Shown here: positions 15,795 through 24,559 of the stretch, piece by piece
Layout of the letters: every line of letters starts with the position of its first letter
How positions within the stretch are numbered: position 1 is the first letter of the stretch
NCBI GenBank assembly: GCA_025353905.1
Contig: JANXNW010000016.1
Location: 1-36,354 of the forward strand
DNA length: 36,354 nucleotides
Origin: Hymenobacter sp.
GTDB taxonomy: Bacteria; Bacteroidota; Bacteroidia; Cytophagales; Hymenobacteraceae
Direction of reading: 5' to 3'
The notes under the pieces: model-generated
The model's database searches: none
Told to the model about the DNA's origin: nothing
What the model saw: the letters and a program-made list of their open reading frames with translations, nothing else
Program-made: the position numbers and the translations under genes

Positions 15795-15912
15795 TAGGGA
15801 TACAGGATTAGGGACACAGCATTAAGGATGAGGGACGCTTCAAATCCTTCATCCCTCATCCCGTGTCCCTCATCCTGTATCCCTAATCCTGTATCCCGTA
15901 TCCCTAATCCTA
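15795..15912. repeat. Intergenic word-repeat hairpin (TAGGGATACAGGAT words)
   Basis: The left arm contains TAGGGATACAGGATTAGGGA and GGATGAGGGAC; the right arm is made of TCCCTCATCC, TGTATCCCTAATCC and related words, the reverse complement of the left. The arms can pair in several registers because the word recurs. It fills the gap between the symporter start and the stop of the next minus-strand gene. Confidence 0.8.
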
Positions 15913-15914
15913 TC

Positions 15915-17087
15915 TCAAGGTTTTCCCAGCACGTAGCCGATGGCGAAGTTGGCATCCCAGCTGAAGACAAACTGCTGGCAGCCGGTGGCCGCCGCCAGTG
16001 CCCGGTAGATGGTGAGCCCGGCGCGCGTTTTGGCCCCGTCGAGCGACGAGTAGTCGTCGGGACTTTTCAGGACGGTGTAGGGTTCGCGGCCCTGGCGGAT
16101 GGTCCGGGCCAGCTCGTAGGGGGCACCACCGATGATAAAACACGTTTGCCGGCAGCTGGCGGGTACCCGCGCGGCTTTGGCCCGCACGTCGGCCACCACG
16201 AGGGAGTCTTTTACGCTGCGTAGAAAATACTTGGACCCGTAAGTGATGGCGGTGGCCGGGCGGCCGGCTTCGAGCCAGGCGATTTTGGTGTTGCCCGAGC
16301 CGATATCGACCACGAATACCTGGCTGACCAGCGCCTGCGGCACGGTGGCACTCAGCGCCATCTCGCCCTGCTGGGTGGGCGTTACAACGGTCACGACGTA
16401 GCCCAGCCCCTTGAGACTCTCAATAATGGCGTGGGTGCCGCCAGCCGCGGCTGCCCCCGAGCTGACGATGAAATGAATGTCGCGGCTAGCCACGCCGAAG
16501 TCCAGCATCTTGCTGATGTACGTTTTCAGGCCCTGGCGGATATCGTTTTCGGTCGCCAGGTTTTCCAGCACCAGGCTCGCGCCGTACTCCGCCTTTTCGA
16601 GTTTCCAGTTCTGGTACGCGTCGGTGCGCACGATGAACATATCGAAGCCGCTCGCCCCGAGCTCCACCACGCCCCGGAGCCGGCCGTTGATGGGCGCGGT
16701 GGGCACGTAGTCGAAGCGGGCGGCGGCGGACACGGCACCCTGGCTGCCGGCTCCGCTGCCGAGGCTGGCCGTCAGCTCGGCGGGGGCTTTTGCGCGGATA
16801 ATCGAGCCCGAAGGCAGCACCAGGTCATCGGCCCCCAGCTTTTCGCGCTCGCCGCCGGCCAGCACTACTTCGCAGGTGGCCGGCAGCAAGCGGCTGCCGT
16901 TGGGCAACGACACCTCGCCCTTGAGTGCTTTGCTGGCGCCGGCGGCTTTCCAAACGATGGCGCTGTTTTGCACCGCGTACTAGTACGCCCGACTAGTGGT
17001 GCTGGCAGCTTGGGCTTGGCTACGAAGCGGAGCTATCCATGAGCTTATGCTTAGTAGTAAATAAGTAAGAAGTAAACGAGCTGTCAT
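15915..17087 (-). pseudogene. Secreted actin-fold (Ppx/GppA-like) protein interrupted by an in-frame TAG
   Basis: The body (15915-16973, 353 codons from a GTG) shows two glycine-rich phosphate-type loops, VVELGASGFDMFIV (about 102-115) and VFVVDIGSGNTK (about 219-230), plus FIIGGAPYELA, as in the ASKHA fold of Ppx/GppA phosphatases and sugar kinases. It has no ATG start. Directly upstream, in the same frame, ATG 17087 opens a 35-codon signal peptide (MTARLLLTYLLLSISSW, then SQAQAAS) that ends at a single TAG (16982-16980) eight bases before that GTG (16973). So the ancestral product was very likely a secreted protein of about 390 residues. The TAG may be a real nonsense mutation, a sequencing error, or be read through. 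If translation starts at GTG 16973 the product stays in the cytoplasm. No missing segment or frameshift is seen. Confidence 0.7.
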
Positions 17088-17489
17088 ACGATTCAAAAAA
17101 AGACAGGAGAAGTAGTGATTGAAAATAAAACCCGGAATAATAACAATACAACAACTTGTATTCTGGCGAAAATAGCAGCTTATGCCAGATTCACAAGTGA
17201 GAGGTTACAATTGTTATGTAAAAGTTAAGCCCTGATATAAGCTCATAGCGTAAGGGCATTAAAATTGCATAAAAAATTTATTTTGCGGGATGCGCGCGAG
17301 CTAATTTGGCAGCGCATCGTAACCGGCGGAAGCCGGGAGGTGGGCGAAATCGGCCGGCTTCTTGGGCTCAGACCGGCCACCCAGCCACGCGCCTTGGCTG
17401 CTCGGTCGTTGGGGCGGCGGGCAGGCCAGCTTTTGCCCCGACCTTGCGACGTCGCCGCCTGGCTGCCCTTCACCATTCGTCGCCTCTTC
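17088..17489. other. Divergent intergenic region
   Basis: About 400 bases between divergent genes. The left half (17088-17290) is AT-rich, unlike the surrounding DNA, and is the likely promoter zone for both genes; no clear TTG/TAnnTTTG pair is found on either strand. The right half is GC-rich and in frame with the epimerase gene, but has no conserved start or domain. No RNA gene or repeat is recognised. Confidence 0.5.
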
Positions 17490-18533
17490 ATGCCTGGACT
17501 CTGTACCTGGACCATCACCGTCCGCGAGCTGCCGCTGCGCTACGTCTGGAAAATCGCGCGCAACGCCTCCGCCACCAAAACCAACCTTTTCGTGGACGTG
17601 CGCCTCGGTCCGCACCGCGGCCAGGGCGAGGCCGCGCCCAACGTGCGCTACGGCGAAAGCCCGGCCCTGCTGCAAACGCAGTTCGAGGAGCTGTGCGCGC
17701 TGGGCCTGAGCCAGGCCACGACCCTGCCCGCGCTCACCGCGCTGCTGGCCGTCCGGCCCGTAGCCCACGCGCTGAGCTTCGCCCTCGAAGCCGCTCTGAG
17801 CGAGTGCCTGGCCGCCGCCGCCGGGCAGCCGCTCTGGCAGTGGCTGGGCCTGGCGCCACCCGCCGCCCGGACAGCCACCGCGTTTTCGCTGCCCATTATG
17901 CCGCCCGGTGAGGTGGCGGCCTTCGTGCGGGCGCAACGAGCTGAGCGCTTCAGCTTGCTGAAAATCAAGGTGAACGCGACCGAGGGGCTCGACCTGCTGC
18001 GCGCCGTGGCGGCCGTGCTGCCCGGCCACCCGCTGCTCGTGGACGGCAACGAAACCTGGCCCGACGCCGACGCCGTGCTGCGCTTTCTGGCCGAAGCCGC
18101 CACCGTGCCCGGCTTGCGCCTGCGTTTGCTCGAACAGCCCCTGCCCGCCGCCCTCGCCGCCGACTACCGCTACCTGCGCCCCCGCGCCGGGCTGCCGCTC
18201 GTGGCCGACGAGTCGGTAACCGATAACGCTGACTTTGAGGCGATAGCGCAGCATTTTCACGGCGTAAACGTGAAGCTGATGAAGGCCGGCGGCTACGGGC
18301 GCGGCATCGAGCTGCTGCGCCGTACCCGCGCCCATGGCCTGCTGCCCATGCTGGGCTGCATGGTCGAAACGACGCTCGGTATCTGGGGGGCGCTGCAGGT
18401 GAGCGCCCTGGCCGACGTGCACGACCTCGACGGGTTTCTCATTGTGCGCGACGAGCCGGCGGGCCGGGTGCGCGAGGCCGACGGGTTTTTGTCGGTGCCC
18501 GGCGGCGAGCTTGGCCCTCAGGCAATAACTTAG
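17490..18533 (+). CDS. Enolase-superfamily dipeptide epimerase (L-Ala-D/L-Glu epimerase type)
   Basis: 347 residues from ATG 17490. The frame is open upstream to a TTG at 17265, but the family N-terminus (WTITVRELPLRYVWKIARN) fits the ATG. Muconate-lactonizing subgroup residues are visible: KIK with catalytic K160, metal ligands D185 (VDGNE), E215 (LLEQPLP) and D240 (VADES), and K265 (VNVKLMKAGG) as the opposite acid/base, then GCMVET. These enzymes epimerise the alpha carbon of dipeptides such as L-Ala-D-Glu released from peptidoglycan, allowing cell-wall peptide recycling. o-Succinylbenzoate synthase is the main alternative; the LMKAGG and GCMVET motifs favour the epimerase. The gene stands upstream of marR/yceI but likely on its own transcript. 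Confidence 0.85.
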   Translation: MPGLCTWTITVRELPLRYVWKIARNASATKTNLFVDVRLGPHRGQGEAAPNVRYGESPALLQTQFEELCALGLSQATTLPALTALLAVRPVAHALSFALEAALSECLAAAAGQPLWQWLGLAPPAARTATAFSLPIMPPGEVAAFVRAQRAERFSLLKIKVNATEGLDLLRAVAAVLPGHPLLVDGNETWPDADAVLRFLAEAATVPGLRLRLLEQPLPAALAADYRYLRPRAGLPLVADESVTDNADFEAIAQHFHGVNVKLMKAGGYGRGIELLRRTRAHGLLPMLGCMVETTLGIWGALQVSALADVHDLDGFLIVRDEPAGRVREADGFLSVPGGELGPQAIT

Positions 18534-18567
18534 CGCAGCGGCGGGGGTAATGTCCGAATAGTGTAGC

Positions 18568-18580
18568 AACATTAAATGTT
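18568..18580. promoter_or_regulatory. Candidate MarR operator
   Basis: AACATTAAATGTT is a perfect palindrome around a central A, 36 bases before the MarR start. Just after it TATATTTA (18588-18595) resembles a -7 box (seven of eight). Autorepression by MarR at this site is inferred from position. Confidence 0.45.
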
Positions 18581-18616
18581 TCGACATTATATTTACGGCC
18601 GCTAACCACTCATGCC

Positions 18617-19069
18617 GTGCGCCTCGAAGACGAAATCAAACAGCCGGTTTTCCAAAGCGAAGGGCACAAAGCGTTTCTGAACGTGCTCTTTACGGCGGGC
18701 TGGCTTTCGCTGCGGCAGGCGGCGGTGTTCCGGCCCTTCGGCCTGAGCCTGCCCCAGTTCAACCTGCTGCGCATTTTGCGCGGTCAGCATCCGGAGCCGG
18801 CCACCGTGGCGCTGCTCACCGAGCGCATGCTCGACAAAACCAGCAACGCCTCGCGCATCGTGGACAAGCTCGAACAGAAAAAGCTGGTTACCCGCTGCGT
18901 GTGCCCCAGCAACCGCCGCGCCGTCGACATCCGCATCGCCCCGGCCGGCCTCGCCCTGCTCGACCACATCGACGATGCCGGTCCCGCCGGCCCGCAGTCG
19001 CGCGGCCTGCCGCTCACCGACGACGAGCTACGCCAGCTCAACGAGCTGCTCGATAAAATCCGGGCCTGA
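18617..19069 (+). CDS. MarR-family transcriptional regulator
   Basis: 150 residues starting at GTG 18617; the ATG five bases earlier is out of frame, and the family N-terminus (RLEDEIKQPVFQSEGHKA) begins right at the GTG. The winged helix-turn-helix spans about 45-100: FNLLRILRGQHPEPATVALL, then recognition helix TSNASRIVDKLEQKKLV and wing NRRAVDIRIAPAG. MarR dimers bind palindromes and are released by small ligands or oxidation. The YceI gene follows 77 bases downstream on the same strand, a pairing that suggests MarR controls yceI. A 13-base palindrome lies upstream of this gene. Confidence 0.9.
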   Translation: MRLEDEIKQPVFQSEGHKAFLNVLFTAGWLSLRQAAVFRPFGLSLPQFNLLRILRGQHPEPATVALLTERMLDKTSNASRIVDKLEQKKLVTRCVCPSNRRAVDIRIAPAGLALLDHIDDAGPAGPQSRGLPLTDDELRQLNELLDKIRA

Positions 19070-19146
19070 TACTTGCCCAGTGCGTCCCCACTGCTTTTTC
19101 TGCCTTTTCATTCTTACTTTTTTTAACCCTTTTTTCTTTTTAACCC

Positions 19147-19827
19147 ATGAAAAATTTTCTGATGCCCGCCCTGCTCGGGGCCGCCCTGGTCGCCGCGCCG
19201 GCCGCGTTTGCCCAAACCGCTTACAAACTGCCTGCTAAGGCTCCCAAGTCGGCCGCTGCCCCGGCGGCGGCGGCTGCTCCGGCCGCTGCCGGTGCCTATA
19301 AGCTGCAACCGCAGCTCAGCACCCTCGGCTGGGCGGGCAAAGCCGTAACCCACGGCCACAACGGCACCATGCAGTTCAGCGCTGGTGAGCTGACCGTCGC
19401 CGGCGGCCAGGTAACGGGCGGCACGGTGACGGTCGATATGAAGTCGATGAAGGCCGTAGATATTACCGATGCCGAAAGCCACACCAAATTCGTGGGCCAC
19501 ATGAGCAGCGACGACTTTTTCAGCGTCGCCAAATATCCCACGTCCACGTTTAAAATCGTGAGCATTACGCCCATCGCCGGGGCCAAGCCCGAGGCCGAGA
19601 ACGCCACCATCGCCGGCGACATGACCATCCACGGCGCTACCCAGCGCATCAGCTTCCCGGCCAAAGTGGGCGTAAAGAACGGCGTGGCCGCCGCCACCGG
19701 CAAAGTCGTCATCGACCGCACCAAATTCGGCATCACCAACAGCTCGAAGTCGCTCAGCAGCACCCTGGCTGACAAAGCCATTAACGACGACTTCGCGTTG
19801 GATTTCAACGTGGTGGCCAAGAATTAA
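19147..19827 (+). CDS. YceI-family secreted protein
   Basis: 226 residues from ATG 19147. A signal peptide (cleavage after AFA at about 22) is followed by an Ala/Pro-rich spacer, then a YceI lipocalin-like beta-barrel from about 50: LGWAGKAVTHGHNGTMQF, HTKFVGHMSSDDFFSVAKYP and the C-terminal FALDFNV strand. YceI barrels bind long isoprenoid or amphiphilic lipids in the periplasm; in Bacteroidota they often travel with MarR regulators, as here. The leader before the ATG is T-rich (runs of TTTTTT at 19118-19140) with no Shine-Dalgarno. A strong terminator closes the gene. Confidence 0.92.
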   Translation: MKNFLMPALLGAALVAAPAAFAQTAYKLPAKAPKSAAAPAAAAAPAAAGAYKLQPQLSTLGWAGKAVTHGHNGTMQFSAGELTVAGGQVTGGTVTVDMKSMKAVDITDAESHTKFVGHMSSDDFFSVAKYPTSTFKIVSITPIAGAKPEAENATIAGDMTIHGATQRISFPAKVGVKNGVAAATGKVVIDRTKFGITNSSKSLSSTLADKAINDDFALDFNVVAKN

Positions 19828-19850
19828 ACAGACTTTTAAATAAGTATTCC

Positions 19851-19889
19851 AAAACAAAAAACCCCGCATTTTGCGGGGTTTTTTGTTTT
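19851..19889. terminator. Intrinsic terminator, usable from both sides
   Basis: Stem AAAACAAAAAACCCCGC pairs with GCGGGGTTTTTTGTTTT around a short ATTTT loop. The flanking A and T runs make it a terminator for yceI (plus) and possibly for the convergent lpd gene (minus). Confidence 0.93.
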
Positions 19890-19940
19890 GATGGAAATTC
19901 CCGTTCGAGGTCGGAACAAGTTGCCGGCCTTAATCGAGCT

Positions 19941-21335
<1,395 letters not shown>

Positions 21336-21393
21336 AAAATCAGGTTTCCCGAAGAAAATAAAGGATAAAAAACCACCCAGCGAGCCGGGCGCG

Positions 21394-21401
21394 CAAAGGT
21401 A
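21394..21401 (-). promoter_or_regulatory. Bacteroidota -7 box for lpdA
   Basis: The minus-strand reading is TACCTTTG, a perfect TAnnTTTG box, giving a leader of about 50 bases before lpdA. The region where a -33 TTG would be is GC-rich and lacks one. Confidence 0.5.
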
Positions 21402-21439
21402 ACCCCGCTGCCGGGCCGGCAGTTCGGCGGGCGGCGGCA

Positions 21440-21502
21440 GTAGCGCGGGTCTCTGACCCGCTAAGCATAGCTAACTGAGAGCGGGTCAGAGACCCTCGCT
21501 AC
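21440..21502. repeat. Hairpin with self-palindromic arms
   Basis: Two 23-base arms (21440-21462, 21480-21502) are inverted repeats with one mismatch. Each also contains a palindrome of its own, GCGGGTC-TCT-GACCCGC and its partner. The loop is only 17 bases (AAGCATAGCTAACTGAG). Flanking GCGGCGG and CCGCCGC tracts extend the pairing. It lies downstream of the DinB gene and upstream of lpdA. Confidence 0.85.
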
Positions 21503-21533
21503 GCCCGCCGCTCCGGCCTGATGAAACAGCCCC

Positions 21534-22052
21534 TCAGCCCAACAGCTCGACGTGGGCCAGGTGGTGCTGACCGTGCCAGGCGTAGAGGGCCAGCACTTGG
21601 TCGAGGGTGAAGGTGCGGCGCGATTCCGGGTGAAGAAAGGTGCGTTGCCACTGCGCGTCGTCCAGGTGGTTCAGCAGCACGAGCCAGCGCGCGTGCAGGC
21701 TCTCGAGCAGGCTGAGCGAGACGGTGATGGGCGTGGCGGCCACGTCGGGCAGCTCGGCCCAGGCGGCTTCGTCGTAGGGGCGAATGGCGGGATTATTCTC
21801 CGTCAGGGCCAGGCGCACGCGGCAGTAGGCGTTCAGGTGCGAGTCGGCGAGGTGATGAATAACCTGCCGGCCGCTCCAGCCGCCGGCCCGGTAAGGTAGC
21901 TCCAGGCGCTGGCCGCCCACGCGCCGGGCGGCTTCGGTGAGGCGGGCCGGCAGCTGGGCAAGCTGGTCGAGATAGGGCTGGCGCTGAGCGGCGCTGAGCG
22001 GCGCGGTGGGCAGGTCGGCGGGGCCGATGGGGTAGCGGGGGTCGGGGGTCAT
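21534..22052 (-). CDS. DinB/YfiT-family metal-dependent protein (putative thiol transferase)
   Basis: 172 residues from ATG 22052. It opens with the YfiT-like PRYPIG sequence and carries the three-histidine metal site of the DinB four-helix bundle: H67 in VIHHLADSHLN, and H160 and H164 in YAWHGQHHLAH. B. subtilis YfiT and S. aureus BstA are the nearest known types; BstA-like enzymes transfer bacillithiol to electrophiles. Many Bacteroidota make bacillithiol, so detoxification is plausible but inferred. A heptamer array begins five bases upstream of the start codon and could affect expression. Confidence 0.87.
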   Translation of the reverse strand: MTPDPRYPIGPADLPTAPLSAAQRQPYLDQLAQLPARLTEAARRVGGQRLELPYRAGGWSGRQVIHHLADSHLNAYCRVRLALTENNPAIRPYDEAAWAELPDVAATPITVSLSLLESLHARWLVLLNHLDDAQWQRTFLHPESRRTFTLDQVLALYAWHGQHHLAHVELLG

Positions 22053-22056
22053 GGGA

Positions 22057-22240
22057 GTTTCTTGTTTCTTGTTTCTTGTTTCTTGTTTCTTGTTTCTTGT
22101 TTCTTGTTTCTTGTTTCTTGTTTCAAACTTGAGCTAAGCAAGGTAGCGGCAGTTGTTCTTTGCGAACCTCAACGTGAGCCACTGCGGAACTCTGCGAACA
22201 CTTACGCCCTGAAAACAAGAAACAAGAAACAAGAAACAAA
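22057..22240. repeat. GTTTCTT heptamer array with inverted partner array
   Basis: Nine perfect tandem copies of GTTTCTT plus a partial tenth (22057-22124) face three copies of the reverse complement (AAGAAAC, about 22211-22240). The 86 bases between include words such as CTTTGCGAACC and CTCTGCGAAC, themselves repeat-like. The array sits in the 5' region of the minus-strand DinB gene and upstream of the plus-strand NagB-like gene. Tandem heptamers are prone to copy-number change. Confidence 0.95.
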
Positions 22241-22324
22241 ACCATAACGCGACCGAGCGGGCCTACCGCTCAGCTAACTAACGTCCGGCGGGTATCTTGC
22301 GGCCTCGTCTATCACTTGCCCACC

Positions 22325-24244
22325 ATGACCCCGACCGACGCCCGCGCCGAGCGCATTCCGACCACCGTCTATCCCGACTCCGAGCAGGCTTCGGCGGCGG
22401 TGGCCCACGAAATCGCCGCCCTCATCCGCGCCCGCGCCGCCCAGGGGCGGCCCGTCGTGCTGGGCCTGGCCACCGGCTCGACGCCCACCCGCCTCTACGA
22501 AGAGTTGGTGCGGCTGCACCGCGAAGATGGCCTGAGCTTCCAGAACGTGGTGAGCTTCAACCTGGACGAGTATTTTCCGATGGCCCCCGACTCGCTCCAA
22601 AGCTACGTGCGGTTCATGCGCGAGTATTTGTTCGACCACGTAGACATTCGGCCCGAGAACGTGCATCTGCCCGATGGTACCGTGGCGCAGGAGCAGGTGG
22701 GCGAATTTTGCCAGCAGTATGAGGCGCAAATTCGGGCGGCGGGCGGCATTGATTTACAAGTGCTTGGCATCGGGCGCACGGGCCACATCGGCTTCAACGA
22801 GCCGGGGTCGGGGCCAGCATCGCGCACCCGCCTCATCACCCTCGACCACATCACGCGCACGGATGCCGCGTCCGACTTCTACGGCGAGGAAAACGTGCCG
22901 CGGCGGGCCATTACGATGGGCGTGGGCACGATTCTCGAAGCCCGCGAAATCGTGCTCCTGGCCTGGGGCGAAGGCAAGGCGGCCGTCGTCAAGCGCATGG
23001 TCGAGGGCGATATGACGGACTCGGTGCCGGCCACCTACCTGCAACAGCACCCGCGGGTGCGGGTCGTGCTCGACGAGGCCGCCAGCGCCGAGCTGACGCG
23101 CGTCAAAACGCCCTGGCTCGTGGGTTTGCCCTCGGACTGGACCAGCCCGGCCACCGTGCGGCGGGCCGTGACGTGGCTAGCCCGCTCGCTGCAAAAACCC
23201 ATTCTCAAACTCACCACCGAGCACTACAACGAGCACGGGCTGTCGGAGCTGCTGGCGGCAAGTGGGTCGGCCTACGCCATCAACATCAAGGTATTTAACG
23301 AGTTGCAGCACACCATTACGGGCTGGCCGGGCGGCAAGGCCGACGAAGACGACACCTACCGCCCCGAGCGCGCCCAACCCGCCCACAAGCGGGTGCTCAT
23401 CTTCTCGCCCCACCCCGACGACGACGTGATTTCGATGGGCGGCACGCTGCTGCGCCTCGTGGACCAGGGCCACGAGGTGCACGTCGCGTACCAGACGTCG
23501 GGCAACATCGCCGTATTTGACGAGGAAGCCGTGCGTTTCGCCGATTTCGCAGCCGACTACGACCAGCGCCTGCAAAGCAACGACCCAGCCGGGGTGCAGT
23601 TCTACCAGCGCGTGAGCGACTTTTTGCGTCACAAACCGCCCGGCCAGGTCGATTCGCAGGAAGTGCAGCAGCTAAAGGGCATCATTCGGCGGGGCGAGGC
23701 GCGGGCCTCGCTGCGCTACGCCGGCCTTGACCCCGACGCGCGCGCCCACTTCCAGGACCTGCCGTTTTACGAAACCGGCCGGGTGCGCAAAAAGCCGCTT
23801 GGCGAGGAAGATATTCAGCTCACGATGGACTTGCTGAACCGCATTCAGCCCCATCAGATTTACGCCGCCGGTGATTTGTCCGACCCCCACGGTACGCACC
23901 GGGTGTGCCTGGCCGCCATCTTCGAGGCCGTGCGCCGGCTCCAGGCGGAAAACTCGGCTTGGCTGAAAAATTGCTGGCTCTGGCTTTATCGCGGGGCCTG
24001 GCAGGAGTGGGACGTGGCCGAAATCGAAATGGCCGTGCCGCTCTCGCCCGAGGAGCTCACGCGCAAGCGCCGCGCCATCTTCAAGCACCAGAGCCAGAAG
24101 GACCGGCCCCTGTTTCCAGGGGCCGACCAGCGCGAGTTCTGGCAGCGCGCCGAGGAGCGCAACCGCGCCACGGCCCACCTCTACGACCAGCTCGGCCTGG
24201 CTGAGTACGAGGCGATTGAGGCGTTCGTCCGCTGGCAGTTTTGA
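22325..24244 (+). CDS. NagB-like glucosamine-6-phosphate deaminase fused to PIG-L-like deacetylase domain
   Basis: 639 residues from ATG 22325 (an in-frame TTG nine bases earlier is less likely). Residues about 10-275 are a NagB-type sugar-phosphate isomerase/deaminase domain: LATGSTPT, NLDEYF (catalytic Asp at about 81) and GRTGHIGFNEPGS (His about 154, Glu about 159). In E. coli NagB the residue two before this His is Asp141; here it is Thr. Residues about 355-520 are a PIG-L/LmbE-type domain with the zinc motif SPHPDDD (361-367) and DPHGTHR, as in N-acetylglucosamine deacetylases. Together they could deacetylate an amino-sugar substrate and deaminate GlcN6P in one polypeptide. This fusion is known in Bacteroidota; its substrate is not certain. 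TATCTTG at 22293-22299 is a weak -7 candidate. Confidence 0.88.
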   Translation: MTPTDARAERIPTTVYPDSEQASAAVAHEIAALIRARAAQGRPVVLGLATGSTPTRLYEELVRLHREDGLSFQNVVSFNLDEYFPMAPDSLQSYVRFMREYLFDHVDIRPENVHLPDGTVAQEQVGEFCQQYEAQIRAAGGIDLQVLGIGRTGHIGFNEPGSGPASRTRLITLDHITRTDAASDFYGEENVPRRAITMGVGTILEAREIVLLAWGEGKAAVVKRMVEGDMTDSVPATYLQQHPRVRVVLDEAASAELTRVKTPWLVGLPSDWTSPATVRRAVTWLARSLQKPILKLTTEHYNEHGLSELLAASGSAYAINIKVFNELQHTITGWPGGKADEDDTYRPERAQPAHKRVLIFSPHPDDDVISMGGTLLRLVDQGHEVHVAYQTSGNIAVFDEEAVRFADFAADYDQRLQSNDPAGVQFYQRVSDFLRHKPPGQVDSQEVQQLKGIIRRGEARASLRYAGLDPDARAHFQDLPFYETGRVRKKPLGEEDIQLTMDLLNRIQPHQIYAAGDLSDPHGTHRVCLAAIFEAVRRLQAENSAWLKNCWLWLYRGAWQEWDVAEIEMAVPLSPEELTRKRRAIFKHQSQKDRPLFPGADQREFWQRAEERNRATAHLYDQLGLAEYEAIEAFVRWQF

Positions 24245-24279
24245 GGGATGAGGGACGCAGGATTAGGGATTAGAATGAT

Positions 24280-24420
24280 AGGACTCACGCAGAGCGTCCG
24301 TCATGGCGAGCGCAGCGAAGCAATCACACCTGTTCGGCTCGTTGTTCAGCTCGTCGAACATGCTTAACAGGTGCGATTGCTTCGCTGCGCTCGCCATAGC
24401 GGACGTTCTGCGTAAGTCCT
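24280..24420. repeat. Dispersed hairpin element, copy 2
   Basis: Left arm 24280-24335 and right arm 24366-24420 pair over about 55 bases with a few mismatches. The core GAAGCAATC, CACCTGTT and GGCGAGCGCAGC, and the loop words CTCGTTGTT and GCTCGTC, match the copy at 4740-4840; this copy adds outer arms (GGACTCACGCAGAGCGTCC). It lies between the convergent NagB-like and small-ORF/lipoprotein genes. Word-repeat tracts of the GGGATTAGGGATTAG type flank it at 24244-24275 and, as TTAATCCTT words, at 24449-24475. Confidence 0.88.
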
Positions 24421-24463
24421 AAATGAGTAACATCCTCAATTCTGTCTCTTTAATCCTTCCTCC

Positions 24464-24559
24464 TTAATCCTTAATCTTCTTCCGTCCGCTGTCGTTGGTC
24501 AGCAGCACGGCCAGCGCGACCAGCGCCAGGCGCATGGCCCATTTGGTGGTGCGGCTCAT
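24464..24559 (-). CDS. Possible 31-residue membrane peptide
   Basis: ATG 24559 overlaps the stop of the lipoprotein gene (ATGA), and the frame runs 31 codons to TAA at 24464. The peptide starts MSRTTKWAM, has a hydrophobic stretch (LALVALAVLL) and ends in a basic tail (GRKKIKD). The coupled start and membrane-peptide character support a real gene. The short length, and a 3' end made from the TTAATCC word repeat, argue for caution. Confidence 0.4.
   Translation of the reverse strand: MSRTTKWAMRLALVALAVLLTNDSGRKKIKD

Noticed and set aside
17301-18587. 428-codon minus-strand frame opposite the dipeptide epimerase
   Set aside because: Low-complexity Gln/Gly/His-rich shadow; the plus strand has all enolase-superfamily catalytic residues.
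22057-22240. CRISPR array
   Set aside because: Direct tandem heptamers without spacers, plus an inverted partner array; no cas genes in the window.
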